Shown: piece after piece, positions 1 through 8,820 of the stretch
Layout of the letters: every line of letters begins with the position of its first letter
Numbering within the stretch: position 1 is the stretch's first letter
Translations under genes and position numbers: made by a program
The notes under the pieces: model-generated
What the model saw: the letters and a program-made list of their open reading frames with translations, nothing else
Database searches by the model: none
Told to the model about the DNA's origin: nothing
Assembly: GCF_900110295.1 (NCBI RefSeq)
Contig: NZ_FODF01000001.1
Coordinates: forward strand, 124,001 to 188,000
Source: Peptostreptococcus russellii
GTDB taxonomy: Bacteria > Bacillota > Clostridia > Peptostreptococcales > Peptostreptococcaceae
DNA length: 64,000 nucleotides
Reading direction: 5' to 3'

Positions 1-1194
1 TCTAACTTAGAGCTTCTTTTAGAAAAAAAACTTAAATTAAAGGGTGAGTATGAAGAAGCAGTTAGAACTTATAATGATAAAAATCTTGAACTTACAAGAT
101 TAAAGGCTTCTTTTGAAAATGAACTTACAGAGCTAGAAAGAATATCTTCAGAAATAAAGGATGGAAATAAAAAGATAGAAGATATTTCCAAAACAATAGA
201 AGAAAAGAAAAAAGAGCTAGAAATACTTGCTGAATTAGAAGAAAAGTATAAGTTAGAAATAGAAGAAAATAGCAAAAAATATTCTCTTCTAGAAGAAAAG
301 ATGAAAGAAAAGAAAGAAAGTAAAGAAGTTATAAAAGAAAAGTTTGAAGAAAAGAAGTCTATTTTAAGGAATAAGGATAGAAAACTTTTAGAAAGCAATG
401 AAGAAAAGTTTAAATTGGATTCAAAATTAGAAAGAAATAAAAATTCCAGGGATAACTTGCTTTCTAATCTTTTTGAAAAGTACGAATTAACATATGTTCA
501 AGCTTTGGAGTTTAAAGACACTACTATAAGTATAGATCGAAAAAGAATAGAAAAACTGAAAAGAGCTATAAAGGAGTTAGGAAATGTCAATATAGATTCC
601 ATAGATGAATATGGAGAAGTGAAGGAAAGACATGATTACTACAAGGAACAAAAAGAAGATCTTGAGCAGTCAATAATCTCATTAAATGAATTAATAGACG
701 ATCTTGTAAGTAATATGGAGAAGGAATTTGTTGAAAAGTTTAAAGTTATTAATCAGAACTTTAAGAAAGTATACCAAAAACTATTTGGTGGTGGTAATGC
801 AGAACTTAGACTAACAGATATGAAGAATGTTCTTGCATGTGATATTGATATTACAGCACAACCACCTGGAAAGAAGATGAAAAACTTGTCATTGCTTTCA
901 GGTGGAGAAAAGGCATTAACAGCAATTTGTATACTGTTTGCTATACTTATATCAAAACCTACTCCATTTTGTATCCTAGACGAGATTGAAGCACCTCTGG
1001 ATGATGTAAATGTATATAGATTTGGTGAGTATTTAAGAGAATTAAGCAAAGATACTCAATTTATAGCAGTTACTCATAGAAGAGGAACTATGGAAGTCGC
1101 TGATTATATATACGGAGTAACAATGCAGGAAAAAGGTGTATCATCAGTTATTAGCTTGAAGCTAAAGGAAGCTACTGAAATAATTGAAAAGTAG
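1..1194 (+). CDS. smc: Chromosome segregation ATPase SMC, C-terminal part (5' end outside window)
   Basis: The frame is open from base 1, so the start lies upstream; 397 residues are visible. The first ~230 residues are Lys/Glu-rich heptads of the returning coiled-coil arm. The head half follows: the ABC signature LLSGGEKALTA (about 300), the Walker B PFCILDEIEAPLDD with its D-loop, and the switch His in AVTHRRGTME. This half pairs with the N-terminal Walker A half to form the ATPase head of the condensin complex. ScpA and ScpB, its kleisin and winged-helix partners, are encoded at 36-37.5 kb. smc followed by ftsY is the usual Firmicutes order. Confidence 0.97.
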   Translation, partial: SNLELLLEKKLKLKGEYEEAVRTYNDKNLELTRLKASFENELTELERISSEIKDGNKKIEDISKTIEEKKKELEILAELEEKYKLEIEENSKKYSLLEEKMKEKKESKEVIKEKFEEKKSILRNKDRKLLESNEEKFKLDSKLERNKNSRDNLLSNLFEKYELTYVQALEFKDTTISIDRKRIEKLKRAIKELGNVNIDSIDEYGEVKERHDYYKEQKEDLEQSIISLNELIDDLVSNMEKEFVEKFKVINQNFKKVYQKLFGGGNAELRLTDMKNVLACDIDITAQPPGKKMKNLSLLSGGEKALTAICILFAILISKPTPFCILDEIEAPLDDVNVYRFGEYLRELSKDTQFIAVTHRRGTMEVADYIYGVTMQEKGVSSVISLKLKEATEIIEK

Positions 1195-1234
1195 CGAATA
1201 AACTACTATTCTAAGTAATGAGACAGGAGGAAGT

Positions 1235-2443
1235 ATGTTTAAATTTTGGAAGAAAGACAAAAAAGAAGAGGAAAAGTTAACAAAAGAAGTTGACCAAACC
1301 ATAGAGAAAGTTGAAGAAAAGGAAGATGCTGATAAAGTAGTAGAAGAATTTCTAGAAGATATTGAATCAAAGGAAAAAGCAAAAGAAGAGAATATTTTAA
1401 ATGAAGAGATAGAAGAAATAAAAAAAGAAACTTCTGAAATAGAAAGAGAAGCAGAAGAAATGTTCGAAAAAGATTTAGATCTAGAAGAGCTAGAAAATAG
1501 AGGGAATGATAAGCCACAAATGGAGAAAAAAGGTTTATTTTCTAGGCTTTTGGAAGGTCTTTCAAAAACAAAAGATAATATTACAGGAAGAATAGACAGC
1601 ATACTTAATTCCTACACTAAGATAGATGAGGATCTTCTTGAAGAACTTGAAGAAATTCTTATTACTGCAGATGTTGGTGTAAATACTACTATGGTAATAA
1701 TAGATAAATTAAGAGAACTTATAAAAGAAAGAGGGATAAAAGATCCTTCAGAAGTTAGAGGACTTTTAAAGGAGATAGTAGAAGAAATTTTAAGTGAAGG
1801 AAATAGTAAGCTAGATATAGAGCCTGCACCAGCTGTAATAGTAATGGTAGGAGTTAATGGCGTTGGTAAGACTACAACTATAGGGAAATTAGCTCTAAGA
1901 TACAAAGCTGAAGGTAAGAAAGTAATGTTAGCTGCAGCAGATACATTTAGAGCGGCGGCATCAGAACAGCTAGATATTTGGGCTAAAAGAGTAGGTGTAG
2001 ATATCATTAAACATGGAGAGGGAGCTGACCCTGGAGCAGTAGTATTTGATGCTATTAAGGCATCTCAAGCAAGAGGAGTAGATCTTCTTATATGCGATAC
2101 AGCAGGTAGACTTCATAATAAGGCTAATCTTATGAATGAGCTTGGAAAGATATTTAAAATTCTTGATAGAGAATACCCAGAAGCTAAAAGAGAAGTTCTT
2201 CTTGTAGTAGATGCCACAACAGGTCAAAATGCGGTATCACAGGCAAAAACTTTCAAAGAGGTTGCCAATATTACAGGTATAGCGCTTACGAAACTTGATG
2301 GAACTGCAAAGGGTGGAGTAGTATTAGCTGTGAAATCTGAAGTAGATGTACCAGTAAAGTTGATAGGTGTTGGAGAAAGAGCTGAAGATCTTCAAGATTT
2401 TGATCCAATTGCTTTTACAGAAGCTCTATTTGGAGAAGAATAA
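1235..2443 (+). CDS. ftsY: Signal recognition particle receptor FtsY
   Basis: SRP-receptor GTPase that docks Ffh-ribosome complexes at the membrane. The start is preceded by AGGAGG seven bases upstream. Residues 1-100 are a highly charged Glu/Lys A-domain starting MFKFWKKDKKEEEK, expected to bind lipid. The NG domain carries GVNGVGKTTTIGK (about 206), DTFRAAASEQL, DTAGRL and TKLDGTAKGG. The 402-residue length is normal for forms with an acidic extension. It starts 40 bp after smc with no terminator between, so the two are probably cotranscribed; a hairpin follows the stop. Confidence 0.97.
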   Translation: MFKFWKKDKKEEEKLTKEVDQTIEKVEEKEDADKVVEEFLEDIESKEKAKEENILNEEIEEIKKETSEIEREAEEMFEKDLDLEELENRGNDKPQMEKKGLFSRLLEGLSKTKDNITGRIDSILNSYTKIDEDLLEELEEILITADVGVNTTMVIIDKLRELIKERGIKDPSEVRGLLKEIVEEILSEGNSKLDIEPAPAVIVMVGVNGVGKTTTIGKLALRYKAEGKKVMLAAADTFRAAASEQLDIWAKRVGVDIIKHGEGADPGAVVFDAIKASQARGVDLLICDTAGRLHNKANLMNELGKIFKILDREYPEAKREVLLVVDATTGQNAVSQAKTFKEVANITGIALTKLDGTAKGGVVLAVKSEVDVPVKLIGVGERAEDLQDFDPIAFTEALFGEE

Positions 2444-2463
2444 TAGTAAATAGATCAAATAGT

Positions 2464-2503
2464 TTGCGCCGTAGAATGTATTATGTAGCTTTCTACGGTG
2501 CAA
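2464..2503 (+). terminator. Hairpin after ftsY
   Basis: Arms TTGCGCCGTAGAA (2464-2476) and TTCTACGGTGCAA (2491-2503) pair over 13 positions with one G-U pair and a 14-nt loop. The downstream stretch is A/T-rich but has no immediate U-run, so termination is probable rather than certain. Confidence 0.55.
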
Positions 2504-2580
2504 TTTAAAAGCTTTAAAAAATATTTTTATAAAGATATTTACTGTAAGGTAAAAAAACCTTACAGATGTGAAAAAAACTG

Positions 2581-2609
2581 TTGACTTTTTACTGTTGATG
2601 TTATATTAT
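2581..2609 (+). promoter_or_regulatory. Promoter of ylxM-ffh
   Basis: TTGACT (2581-2586), a 17-bp spacer and TATTAT (2604-2609), a good sigma-A promoter. It is bracketed by two related hairpins: CTGTAAGGT/ACCTTACAG (2542-2550/2557-2565) upstream, and TGTAAAGG/CCTTTACA (2618-2625/2632-2639) just downstream of the expected start and directly before the AGGAGG site. Confidence 0.75.
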
Positions 2610-2652
2610 ATTATTTGTGTAAAGGACAAAGCCTTTACAGGGAGGAGGAACT

Positions 2653-3012
2653 ATGAATATTGATAAGATGGTAGAAATTGAAATTTTATATTCACAGTAT
2701 GCTTCTCTGTTGACAAAAAAGCAAAGAGAAATAGTTTCCATGTATTATGAAGAAGATTATTCTTTGGGTGAAATTAGTCAGATCTTAGATATTTCAAGGC
2801 AAAGTGTTTATGATAGCTTGAAAAGATCTGAAAAAGCACTTAATGATTATGAAAAGAAATTAGGAATGGTAGAAAAGCTTCACAAAGTAGAAGATTTGCT
2901 AAATAAACTAGAGGACAAAATTCATGGTTTTTCAAAGGATTTTGACAAGTGTAATGCTGAAGATTCAACTCAGCTTGAGTATTTAATAGAAGAAATTAGG
3001 GAGTTGTTATAA
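2653..3012 (+). CDS. ylxM: YlxM family SRP-associated HTH protein
   Basis: Small 119-residue helix-turn-helix protein resembling sigma-70 region 4, with YYEEDYSLGEISQILDISRQ followed by SVYDSLKRSEKAL. Family members are encoded next to ffh and bind the SRP complex (in streptococci they influence SRP GTPase activity); they were earlier thought to be DNA-binding regulators. A strong GGGAGGAGG site lies before the ATG. Its stop codon overlaps the ffh start by one base, indicating translational coupling. Confidence 0.9.
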   Translation: MNIDKMVEIEILYSQYASLLTKKQREIVSMYYEEDYSLGEISQILDISRQSVYDSLKRSEKALNDYEKKLGMVEKLHKVEDLLNKLEDKIHGFSKDFDKCNAEDSTQLEYLIEEIRELL

Positions 3013-4370
3013 TGATATTTGAAGGATTATCAGATAAATTACAAAATGCCTTTGGAAAGTTAAAATCTAAAGGAAAGTTGACTGAAGCAGATGTTAAAAG
3101 TGCAATGAGAGAAGTTAAAATGGCACTTCTTGAAGCTGACGTTAACTATAAAGTTGTAAAAGACTTTGTTAAAAAGGTACAAGAGAGATGTGTTGGTGAA
3201 GATGTAATGAAGAGTCTGACACCAGGACAAATGGTTATAAAAATAGTAAACGAAGAATTGACTTCACTAATGGGAGATGTTCAAAGTAAGATTACAATAG
3301 CACCGAATCCACCAACTATAGTTATGATGGTAGGTCTTCAGGGTGCAGGTAAGACTACAACATCAGGTAAATTGGGAGGATATCTTAAAAAGCAGGGGAA
3401 ATCACCTTTATTGGTTGCCTGTGACGTTTATAGACCAGCTGCAATCAAGCAGCTTCAAGTAGTTGGAGAAAAGCTTGATTTACCAGTATTTGCAATGGGA
3501 GATAAGGAATCACCTGTAAATATTGCAAAAGCTGCTGTAGAACATGCAAAGAAGAATTCTAATGATATAGTAATAATAGATACAGCAGGTAGACTTCATG
3601 TTGATGAAGTTTTGATGCAGGAACTTAAGGATATTAAGACTGAAGTAAATCCTCAAGAGATACTTTTAGTAGTAGACTCAATGACTGGACAGGATGCTGT
3701 AAATGTTTCAGAAAGTTTTAATGAAACATTAGGAATTGATGGTATAGTTCTTACAAAGCTTGATGGTGATACTCGTGGTGGTGCAGCCCTATCTATTAGA
3801 GCCGTAACTCAAAAGCCTATAAAGTTTATAGGTATGGGAGAAAAACTTGATAATCTTGAACCATTCCACCCAGATAGAATGGCATCTAGAATATTAGGTA
3901 TGGGTGATGTTCTTAGTTTAATTGAAAAGGCACAAGATGCACTTGATGAAGAAAAAACTAGAGCATTAGAAGAAAAGCTTCGTAAAAGCGAAATGGATTT
4001 TGAAGATTTCTTGACTCAATTAGAGCAAGTACAGAATCTAGGACCTTTAGATAAACTGTTAGAGTTAGTTCCTGGAATGGGAAGCATTAAGGGACAACTT
4101 GGAAATATAGATACCAATGGTAAAGAAATAAAGAGAACTAAGGCTATAATACAGTCTATGACAATTGAAGAGAGAAGAAATCCTCAGATAATCAATGGTT
4201 CTAGAAAAAAGAGAATTGCAAAGGGGAGTGGTACTTCTGTACAGGATATAAACAGACTTATAAAGCAATTCAATGAAATGAAAAAGATGATGAAGATGTT
4301 CCAATCTGGAGGAATGATGAATAAGATGAAGAAGGGTGGTTTCCCTAAACTTCCTAATTTACCTTTCTAA
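3012..4370 (+). CDS. ffh: Signal recognition particle protein Ffh (SRP54)
   Basis: GTPase that binds 4.5S/scRNA and signal sequences emerging from ribosomes. N domain 1-90; G domain with LQGAGKTTTSGKL (about 105), DVYRPAAIKQL, DTAGRLH and TKLDGDTRGG; M domain from about 300 with a Met-rich end (FNEMKKMMKMFQSGGMMNKM) and the RNA-binding stretch INGSRKKRIAKGSGT. 452 residues is standard. The start ATG overlaps the ylxM stop. No terminator is evident before rpsP, so readthrough into the rpsP unit is possible. Confidence 0.98.
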   Translation: MIFEGLSDKLQNAFGKLKSKGKLTEADVKSAMREVKMALLEADVNYKVVKDFVKKVQERCVGEDVMKSLTPGQMVIKIVNEELTSLMGDVQSKITIAPNPPTIVMMVGLQGAGKTTTSGKLGGYLKKQGKSPLLVACDVYRPAAIKQLQVVGEKLDLPVFAMGDKESPVNIAKAAVEHAKKNSNDIVIIDTAGRLHVDEVLMQELKDIKTEVNPQEILLVVDSMTGQDAVNVSESFNETLGIDGIVLTKLDGDTRGGAALSIRAVTQKPIKFIGMGEKLDNLEPFHPDRMASRILGMGDVLSLIEKAQDALDEEKTRALEEKLRKSEMDFEDFLTQLEQVQNLGPLDKLLELVPGMGSIKGQLGNIDTNGKEIKRTKAIIQSMTIEERRNPQIINGSRKKRIAKGSGTSVQDINRLIKQFNEMKKMMKMFQSGGMMNKMKKGGFPKLPNLPF

Positions 4371-4410
4371 AGAGAATGTTGAATTTGTCTTTAATAGAGT
4401 AAATATATTA

Positions 4411-4439
4411 TTTACAAAATAAAAAAGTTATGATATAAT
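4411..4439 (+). promoter_or_regulatory. Promoter of the rpsP operon
   Basis: TTTACA (4411-4416), 17-bp spacer, TATAAT (4434-4439) with an extended TG one base upstream. The untranslated leader is about 90 nt. Confidence 0.75.
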
Positions 4440-4536
4440 TTCTGAGTGTTTTGTTTAGATATTCTAGAAAAGTTCTTAGGAATTATCTAATAAATAAATT
4501 AAAATGAAAACTAATTAAATTTTGGAGGTATTAGAA

Positions 4537-4809
4537 ATGGCAGTTAAAATAAGATTAAAGAGAATGGGTACTCATAAGAGACCTTTTTACAGAGTAGTAG
4601 TAGCAGATGCTAGAGCACCAAGAAACGGTAGATTTATAGAAGAGATAGGATACTACAATCCACTAACTGAACCAAAGCAGGTTAAGATAGACGAAGAAAA
4701 GGCTGTTAAGTGGTTAGTAACTGGTGCTCAGCCAACAGAAGTTGTTAAGAAGTTATTCGCATCAAATGGTATAACAGAAAAGTTCGAAGCTGCAAAGATG
4801 TCTAAGTAA
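4537..4809 (+). CDS. rpsP: 30S ribosomal protein S16
   Basis: Small ribosomal subunit protein of 90 residues, beginning [20 protein letters not shown], the family hallmark. The ATG at 4537 is preferred over an upstream in-frame TTG at 4522 because GGAGG lies at 4524-4528, i.e. inside the longer version. First gene of the classical rpsP-khpA-rimM-trmD cluster, 21 bp before khpA. Confidence 0.97.
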   Translation: MAVKIRLKRMGTHKRPFYRVVVADARAPRNGRFIEEIGYYNPLTEPKQVKIDEEKAVKWLVTGAQPTEVVKKLFASNGITEKFEAAKMSK

Positions 4810-4830
4810 TCCTTTTTGGAGATGATTAAT

Positions 4831-5064
4831 ATGAAGGAGCTAATTGAAGGCATAGCTAAAGCTCTTGTTGACAACCCAGATGAAGTGGTTGTAGAGGAAA
4901 TTGTAGACGGGAAGGATATTTTACTAAAGCTGAAGGTTGCAGATTCAGAAATGGGTAAAGTAATTGGCAAAAAAGGTAGAATAGCCAAGTCTATGAGAAC
5001 TGTTTTAAAGTCAGTTTCCAACAAGAAGAAAGTAAATGTAACTTTAGAAATAGTAGAGGATTAG
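4831..5064 (+). CDS. khpA: KH-domain RNA-binding protein KhpA (YlqC)
   Basis: 77-residue single KH-domain protein starting MKELIEGIAKALVDNPDEV with the KH loop GKVIGKKGRIAKSMR. KhpA forms an RNA-chaperone complex with KhpB/Jag in Firmicutes and affects envelope and division gene expression. The start at 4831 is chosen because GGAGA lies 9 bases upstream and family members begin MKELxxxIAKALVD; the upstream in-frame TTG (4816) and ATG (4822) lie before or within that site. Its stop codon is embedded in a terminator stem. Confidence 0.93.
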   Translation: MKELIEGIAKALVDNPDEVVVEEIVDGKDILLKLKVADSEMGKVIGKKGRIAKSMRTVLKSVSNKKKVNVTLEIVED

Positions 5065-5083
5065 GCATTGCCTAGTCCTTTTT
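5058..5083 (+). terminator. Terminator or attenuator overlapping the khpA stop codon
   Basis: GGATTAGGC (5058-5066) pairs with GCCTAGTCC (5070-5078) around a 3-nt loop, followed by five T. The khpA TAG stop lies in the 5' arm, so a ribosome terminating there would disturb the hairpin. It splits the rpsP-khpA half of the cluster from rimM-trmD. Confidence 0.8.
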
Positions 5084-5164
5084 GGTTTTTAAACAAAAAT
5101 GCTATTCTTTATAGAACATTAGCAGTTGTATAAAAAGGATATTGTAGTTTTAGAGGAGAAAATA

Positions 5165-5683
5165 ATGGAAAAGAAATTAGAATATTTTAAAATAGGTAAA
5201 ATAGTAACTACAAGAGGTTTAAAGGGAGACTTAAAGATATATTCTCACACAGATGAAATTGAGAGATTTCTTGAGCTAGACTATTTTTACATTGGAAAAG
5301 ACAGAGAAACAAAATACTATATTGAAAAAGCATCTGTAATAGCTGCTAATATGGCAGTTATTAAGATAAAAGGTTTTGATACAGTAGAGTCAGTACAAAA
5401 GTTTATATCAAAATTTATGTTTGTAGATAGAGATAATAGCTATGAACTATATGATGATGAAATGTTTATAGTAGATATGATAGGTATGGAAGTAAGAAAA
5501 GATACAGGAGAAATAATAGGAGAGTTAATAGATGTGTTGCAATATACTGCCAACGATGTATATGTTGTAAAGTCTGAGGATGGAAAAGAATATCTTATTC
5601 CAGCTACATATGAAATAGTTCCAGAAATTAATCAAGAAGAAAATTATATGATAGTAAAGCCTATTGTAGGACTTTTGGATTAG
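5165..5683 (+). CDS. rimM: Ribosome maturation factor RimM
   Basis: 16S rRNA processing factor that binds S19 and helps assemble the 30S head. N-terminal beta-barrel with FKIGKIVTTRGLKGDLKI, C-terminal PRC-barrel with MEVRKDTGEIIGELIDVL and YLIPATYEIV. The ATG at 5165 follows AGAGGAG with 6-base spacing; an upstream in-frame start (5126) would add 13 unconserved residues. 172 residues is typical. Eight bases separate its stop from trmD. Confidence 0.95.
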   Translation: MEKKLEYFKIGKIVTTRGLKGDLKIYSHTDEIERFLELDYFYIGKDRETKYYIEKASVIAANMAVIKIKGFDTVESVQKFISKFMFVDRDNSYELYDDEMFIVDMIGMEVRKDTGEIIGELIDVLQYTANDVYVVKSEDGKEYLIPATYEIVPEINQEENYMIVKPIVGLLD

Positions 5684-5691
5684 GTGAAGAA

Positions 5692-6435
5692 ATGAAGATA
5701 AGTGTAATGACACTTTTCCCTGAAATATTTGAATCATATTTAGGGGAAAGCATGATGAAAAGAGCGATAGATAAGGATATATTAGATGTTGATCTTTACA
5801 ATATAAGGGATTTCTCTGAAAACAAGCATAAGAAGGTTGATGATTATCCATTTGGTGGAGGAGCAGGTATGGTAATGACTCCACAGCCAATTTACTCTAC
5901 ATATAAGAAAATACTGGAAGATAATAACATTGAAAAAGCTAGAGTAATATACCTTTCGCCTAAGGGAAAAACCTTTGATCAAAAAATGGCAAAATCTTTG
6001 GCAAAAGAAGATAATATAGTATTTTTGTGTGGTCATTATGAGGGTATAGATCAAAGAATAATTGATATGATAGTTACAGATGAAGTATCAATAGGAGACT
6101 ATGTTCTTACTGGAGGTGAACTTCCAGCTCTTGTAATGATAGATTCTATTTCGAGGTTAATACCCGGAGTTTTAAACAGAACTGAGAGCTTTGAAGATGA
6201 AAGTTTTGAAAATAATCTTTTGGAATATCCACAGTATACAAGACCTAGAGAATTCGAAGGTCTAGAGGTGCCAGAGGTTATACTTTCCGGTAATCATGGT
6301 AAAATAGATGAATGGAGACTAAAAGAAGCAGAAGTTTTAACTGAGAAAAGAAGACCTGACTTGTGGAAGTTATATAAAAGCAAAAAAATGGAAGAAGAAA
6401 GGCTTAAAAAAAGGAAAAAGAGAAGAAGACGTTAA
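5692..6435 (+). CDS. trmD: tRNA (guanine-N1-)-methyltransferase TrmD
   Basis: Makes m1G37 in tRNAs using S-adenosylmethionine, preventing +1 frameshifting. Trefoil-knot SPOUT fold with FGGGAGMVM, LCGHYEGIDQRI and the AdoMet-binding GDYVLTGGELPALV. 247 residues with a very basic tail ending KKRKKRRRR. In most Firmicutes rplS follows directly; here a strong terminator and two minus-strand genes intervene. Confidence 0.97.
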   Translation: MKISVMTLFPEIFESYLGESMMKRAIDKDILDVDLYNIRDFSENKHKKVDDYPFGGGAGMVMTPQPIYSTYKKILEDNNIEKARVIYLSPKGKTFDQKMAKSLAKEDNIVFLCGHYEGIDQRIIDMIVTDEVSIGDYVLTGGELPALVMIDSISRLIPGVLNRTESFEDESFENNLLEYPQYTRPREFEGLEVPEVILSGNHGKIDEWRLKEAEVLTEKRRPDLWKLYKSKKMEEERLKKRKKRRRR

Positions 6436-6510
6436 AATAGAAAATTATATTATTTTAAGTTTTTAGGATATGGCATGATTTTCTAATACAAATTTATAGT
6501 TCAATATATC

Positions 6511-6545
6511 AAAGGCAGTTGCTATGGATATAGCAACTGCCTTTT
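6511..6545 (+). terminator. Terminator after trmD
   Basis: 15-bp perfect stem (6511-6525 with 6530-6544), GGAT loop, ending in TTTT. Confidence 0.85.
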
Positions 6546-6578
6546 AAGTATAAATATTATAGAAGGGGAGTTAATTAT

Positions 6579-6929
6579 TTATACTATTAAGCTTTTCCAT
6601 TCTTCCTCTTTAAATCCTACAAAAACCTTATTTTCACTAACAAGAATAGGTCTTTTTACAAGCATTCCATCACTTGCAAGTAGTTCTAGCTTTTCATCAA
6701 GACTCATATCATTTAATTTATCTTTTAGAGAAAGCTCCCTATAAAGTACACCACTTGTATTGAAAAATTTTTTTATGTCAAGTCCGCTCATTTCATACCA
6801 TTTCTTAAGTTCTTCTTTAGTAGGATTATTGAGTTTAATATCTCTATCCTCAAATTCAAACTTATTATCATTAAGCCACTTTTTAGCCTTTCTACAAGTT
6901 GAACATTTTGGATAATTAACAAATAACAT
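6579..6929 (-). CDS. ArsC/Spx-family protein
   Basis: 116-residue thioredoxin-fold protein of the ArsC/YffB/Spx group. It begins MLFVNYPKCSTCRKAKKWL, giving a CxxC redox pair at residues 9-12, and keeps the family region LVKRPILVSENKVFVGF. It could be a glutaredoxin-like reductase or an Spx/MgsR-type RNA polymerase-binding regulator; sequence alone does not decide. AGGAGG precedes the ATG on the minus strand. Stand-alone gene between trmD and tyrS, no arsenic genes nearby. Confidence 0.85.
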   Translation of the reverse strand: MLFVNYPKCSTCRKAKKWLNDNKFEFEDRDIKLNNPTKEELKKWYEMSGLDIKKFFNTSGVLYRELSLKDKLNDMSLDEKLELLASDGMLVKRPILVSENKVFVGFKEEEWKSLIV

Positions 6930-7256
6930 ATATTTCCTCCAATTAAATTATTCTATATTATTATGATACCACTTAAACAGTAGATTAATCAGTAATATAT
7001 AAAGAAAAAAATTAAAAAGCTTTTATAGTAAAATACAGTTTATTTAAATAGTGAAAAAGTAAATATACCTATATAATTAGACCAAATCAGTACTATAACT
7101 GTAGATAGTGTATTTTAAACTTAAAATAAATAGAAAAAAGAATAAACTTCAATTGGGAAAAAGAAATGGAAGAACTTATTAAAGATGGTGAAGGAAAATG
7201 ATTTATATATAAAAACCGACCTAGAAAATCCAGATCGGTTTGTTTTATAATTATTA
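6930..7256. other. Intergenic gap, ArsC-like gene to tyrS
   Basis: AT-rich, 327 bp. It holds the ArsC-like gene's leader, the tyrS terminator near 7211-7245 and a 23-codon plus-strand frame (7130-7201) ending EMEELIKDGEGK, which may be a gene remnant or chance. Confidence 0.4.
7211..7245 (-). terminator. Terminator of tyrS
   Basis: Minus-strand stem AAACCGATCTGG/CTAGGTCGGTTT (7230-7241 with 7213-7224) around ATTTT, followed by a T-rich tail on the minus strand. Confidence 0.75.
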
Positions 7257-8480
7257 TTATTTCATTATTGCCTTGTGATAAGTTTTTTTACCCTTACGTA
7301 TTATAACCTTGTCTTCAAGCATTTCCTTGCTTATTTGAAGTCCAAAATCATCAACGTTTTCGTCATTAATATATAGACCACCTTGCTTGATTAATCTTCT
7401 AACTTCACTCTTTGAAGGAGCTAGTTCACATTCAAGGATTAGATCCATAACATTTATAGCACCGTCTACAAGAACTTCTTCTGAGATTTCAGTAGTAGGC
7501 ATATGTGTATCATCACTTCCGCCTGCAAATAGAGCCTTAGAAGCTGTTTCTGCCTTCTTAGCCTCTTCTTCTCCATGAACAAGAGCAGTAAGTTCGTATG
7601 CAAGTATTTCTTTTGCAGTATTTAGCTGAGAACCTTCCCATGATTTCATTTTATCAATTTCATCTAATGGAAGGAATGTAAGCATCTTTATGCACTTAAG
7701 TACATCTGCATCAGCAACATTTCTCCAGTACTGATAGAATTCAAATGGAGAAGTTTTCTCAGGATCAAGCCAAACTGCACCATTTGCTGTTTTACCCATC
7801 TTCTTGCCTTCAGAGTTAAGCAAAAGAGTAATAGTCATAGCATAGGCATCTTCACCTAATTTTCTACGAATAAGCTCTGTACCACCAAGCATATTTGACC
7901 ACTGGTCATCTCCACCGAACTGCATATTACATCCGTACTCTTTATATAAATGATAGAAGTCATATGACTGCATCAACATGTAGTTAAATTCAAGGAAAGA
8001 TAGTCCCTTTTCAAGTCTCTGCTTGTAACATTCTGCTCTAAGCATATTGTTAACAGAGAAGTGTGGTCCTATTTCTCTTATCATTTCAATATAGTTAAGC
8101 TTTAATAGCCAATCTGCATTGTTAACCATTATAGCCTTTCCCTCACCGAACTCAATAAATCTCTCCATCTGTTTCTTGAAACAATCACAGTTGTGCTGAA
8201 TTGTTTCAGGAGTCATCATATTTCTCATATCTGTACGACCTGATGGATCACCGATATACCCAGTACCTCCACCTACAAGTACGACAGGTGTGTTACCAGC
8301 CATCTGAAGTCTCTTCATTAGGCATAATGCCATAAAGTGACCAACATGAAGTGAATCGGCAGTTGGATCAAAACCTATATAGAAAGTGGCTCTACCTGTA
8401 TTGACTAATTCTTTGATTTTTTCTTCGTCTGTAACCTGTGCGATTAATCCACGGGCTACTAATTCTTCGTAAATTCCCAT
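7257..8480 (-). CDS. tyrS: Tyrosyl-tRNA synthetase
   Basis: Class I synthetase charging tRNA-Tyr. It has the HIGH-type motif [12 protein letters not shown] (about 44), the Tyr-binding [14 protein letters not shown], the KMSKS-type loop [10 protein letters not shown] (about 228) and a C-terminal S4 RNA-binding domain ([19 protein letters not shown]). The start at 8480 (MGIYEEL) is chosen because GAGGTG lies 7 bases upstream; a longer in-frame start at 8522 adds 14 unconserved residues. 407 residues. No T-box was seen in its leader. Confidence 0.97.
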   Translation of the reverse strand: MGIYEELVARGLIAQVTDEEKIKELVNTGRATFYIGFDPTADSLHVGHFMALCLMKRLQMAGNTPVVLVGGGTGYIGDPSGRTDMRNMMTPETIQHNCDCFKKQMERFIEFGEGKAIMVNNADWLLKLNYIEMIREIGPHFSVNNMLRAECYKQRLEKGLSFLEFNYMLMQSYDFYHLYKEYGCNMQFGGDDQWSNMLGGTELIRRKLGEDAYAMTITLLLNSEGKKMGKTANGAVWLDPEKTSPFEFYQYWRNVADADVLKCIKMLTFLPLDEIDKMKSWEGSQLNTAKEILAYELTALVHGEEEAKKAETASKALFAGGSDDTHMPTTEISEEVLVDGAINVMDLILECELAPSKSEVRRLIKQGGLYINDENVDDFGLQISKEMLEDKVIIRKGKKTYHKAIMK

Positions 8481-8723
8481 TTTCGACACCTCTTTCAATT
8501 TTTTTGGTAATATCGTTACCATATTTTATTATAATAAAAGGATTAGTTTGAATGCTTTCAATCTTATCCTTAGATATCGTTAAAATTTATATAAAACTAA
8601 CTACTATTATACACTATATAATTAAAAAATAAAAGTAAAAAAGCCCTTTTTTTAAGGCTGGAAATAGTGTATAATTTATGAATGCAATAATTGTTATATA
8701 TGTTAATTTTTTTGATAAAAATA

Positions 8724-8752
8724 TTGACAATACAGTAGATTAAGGGTATAAT
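8724..8752 (+). promoter_or_regulatory. Strong promoter of rplS
   Basis: Consensus TTGACA (8724-8729), 17-bp spacer, TATAAT (8747-8752). This gives rplS its own promoter, needed because it is separated from trmD. The rest of the 351-bp divergent gap (8481-8831) is AT-rich tyrS leader and the rplS leader. Confidence 0.9.
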
Positions 8753-8764
8753 TTAATAGTTATT

Positions 8765-8820
8765 GAAATACGGGCGTACCTCTGTTACAAAGGTCAAGTT
8801 TTAAGTACGTCTAGGACTAG
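8765..8820 (+). promoter_or_regulatory. Candidate L19 leader RNA before rplS
   Basis: The ~70-nt rplS leader folds with an outer stem GGCGTAC/GTACGTC and an inner stem ACCT/AGGT closing a loop that contains CTGTTACA. It ends just before the AGGAGG site. Position and architecture fit the L19_leader family of low-GC Gram-positives, thought to give autogenous control. Assignment to that family is from memory, not from a covariance search. Confidence 0.55.

Noticed and set aside
7130-7201. Short ORF ending EMEELIKDGEGK as a real small gene
   Set aside because: Only 23 codons, no ribosome binding site and no proper start context; noted only as a possible relic.
8481-8760. T-box before tyrS
   Set aside because: Neither the GGGTGGTACCGCG-type T-box nor a terminator is present on the minus strand of the gap.
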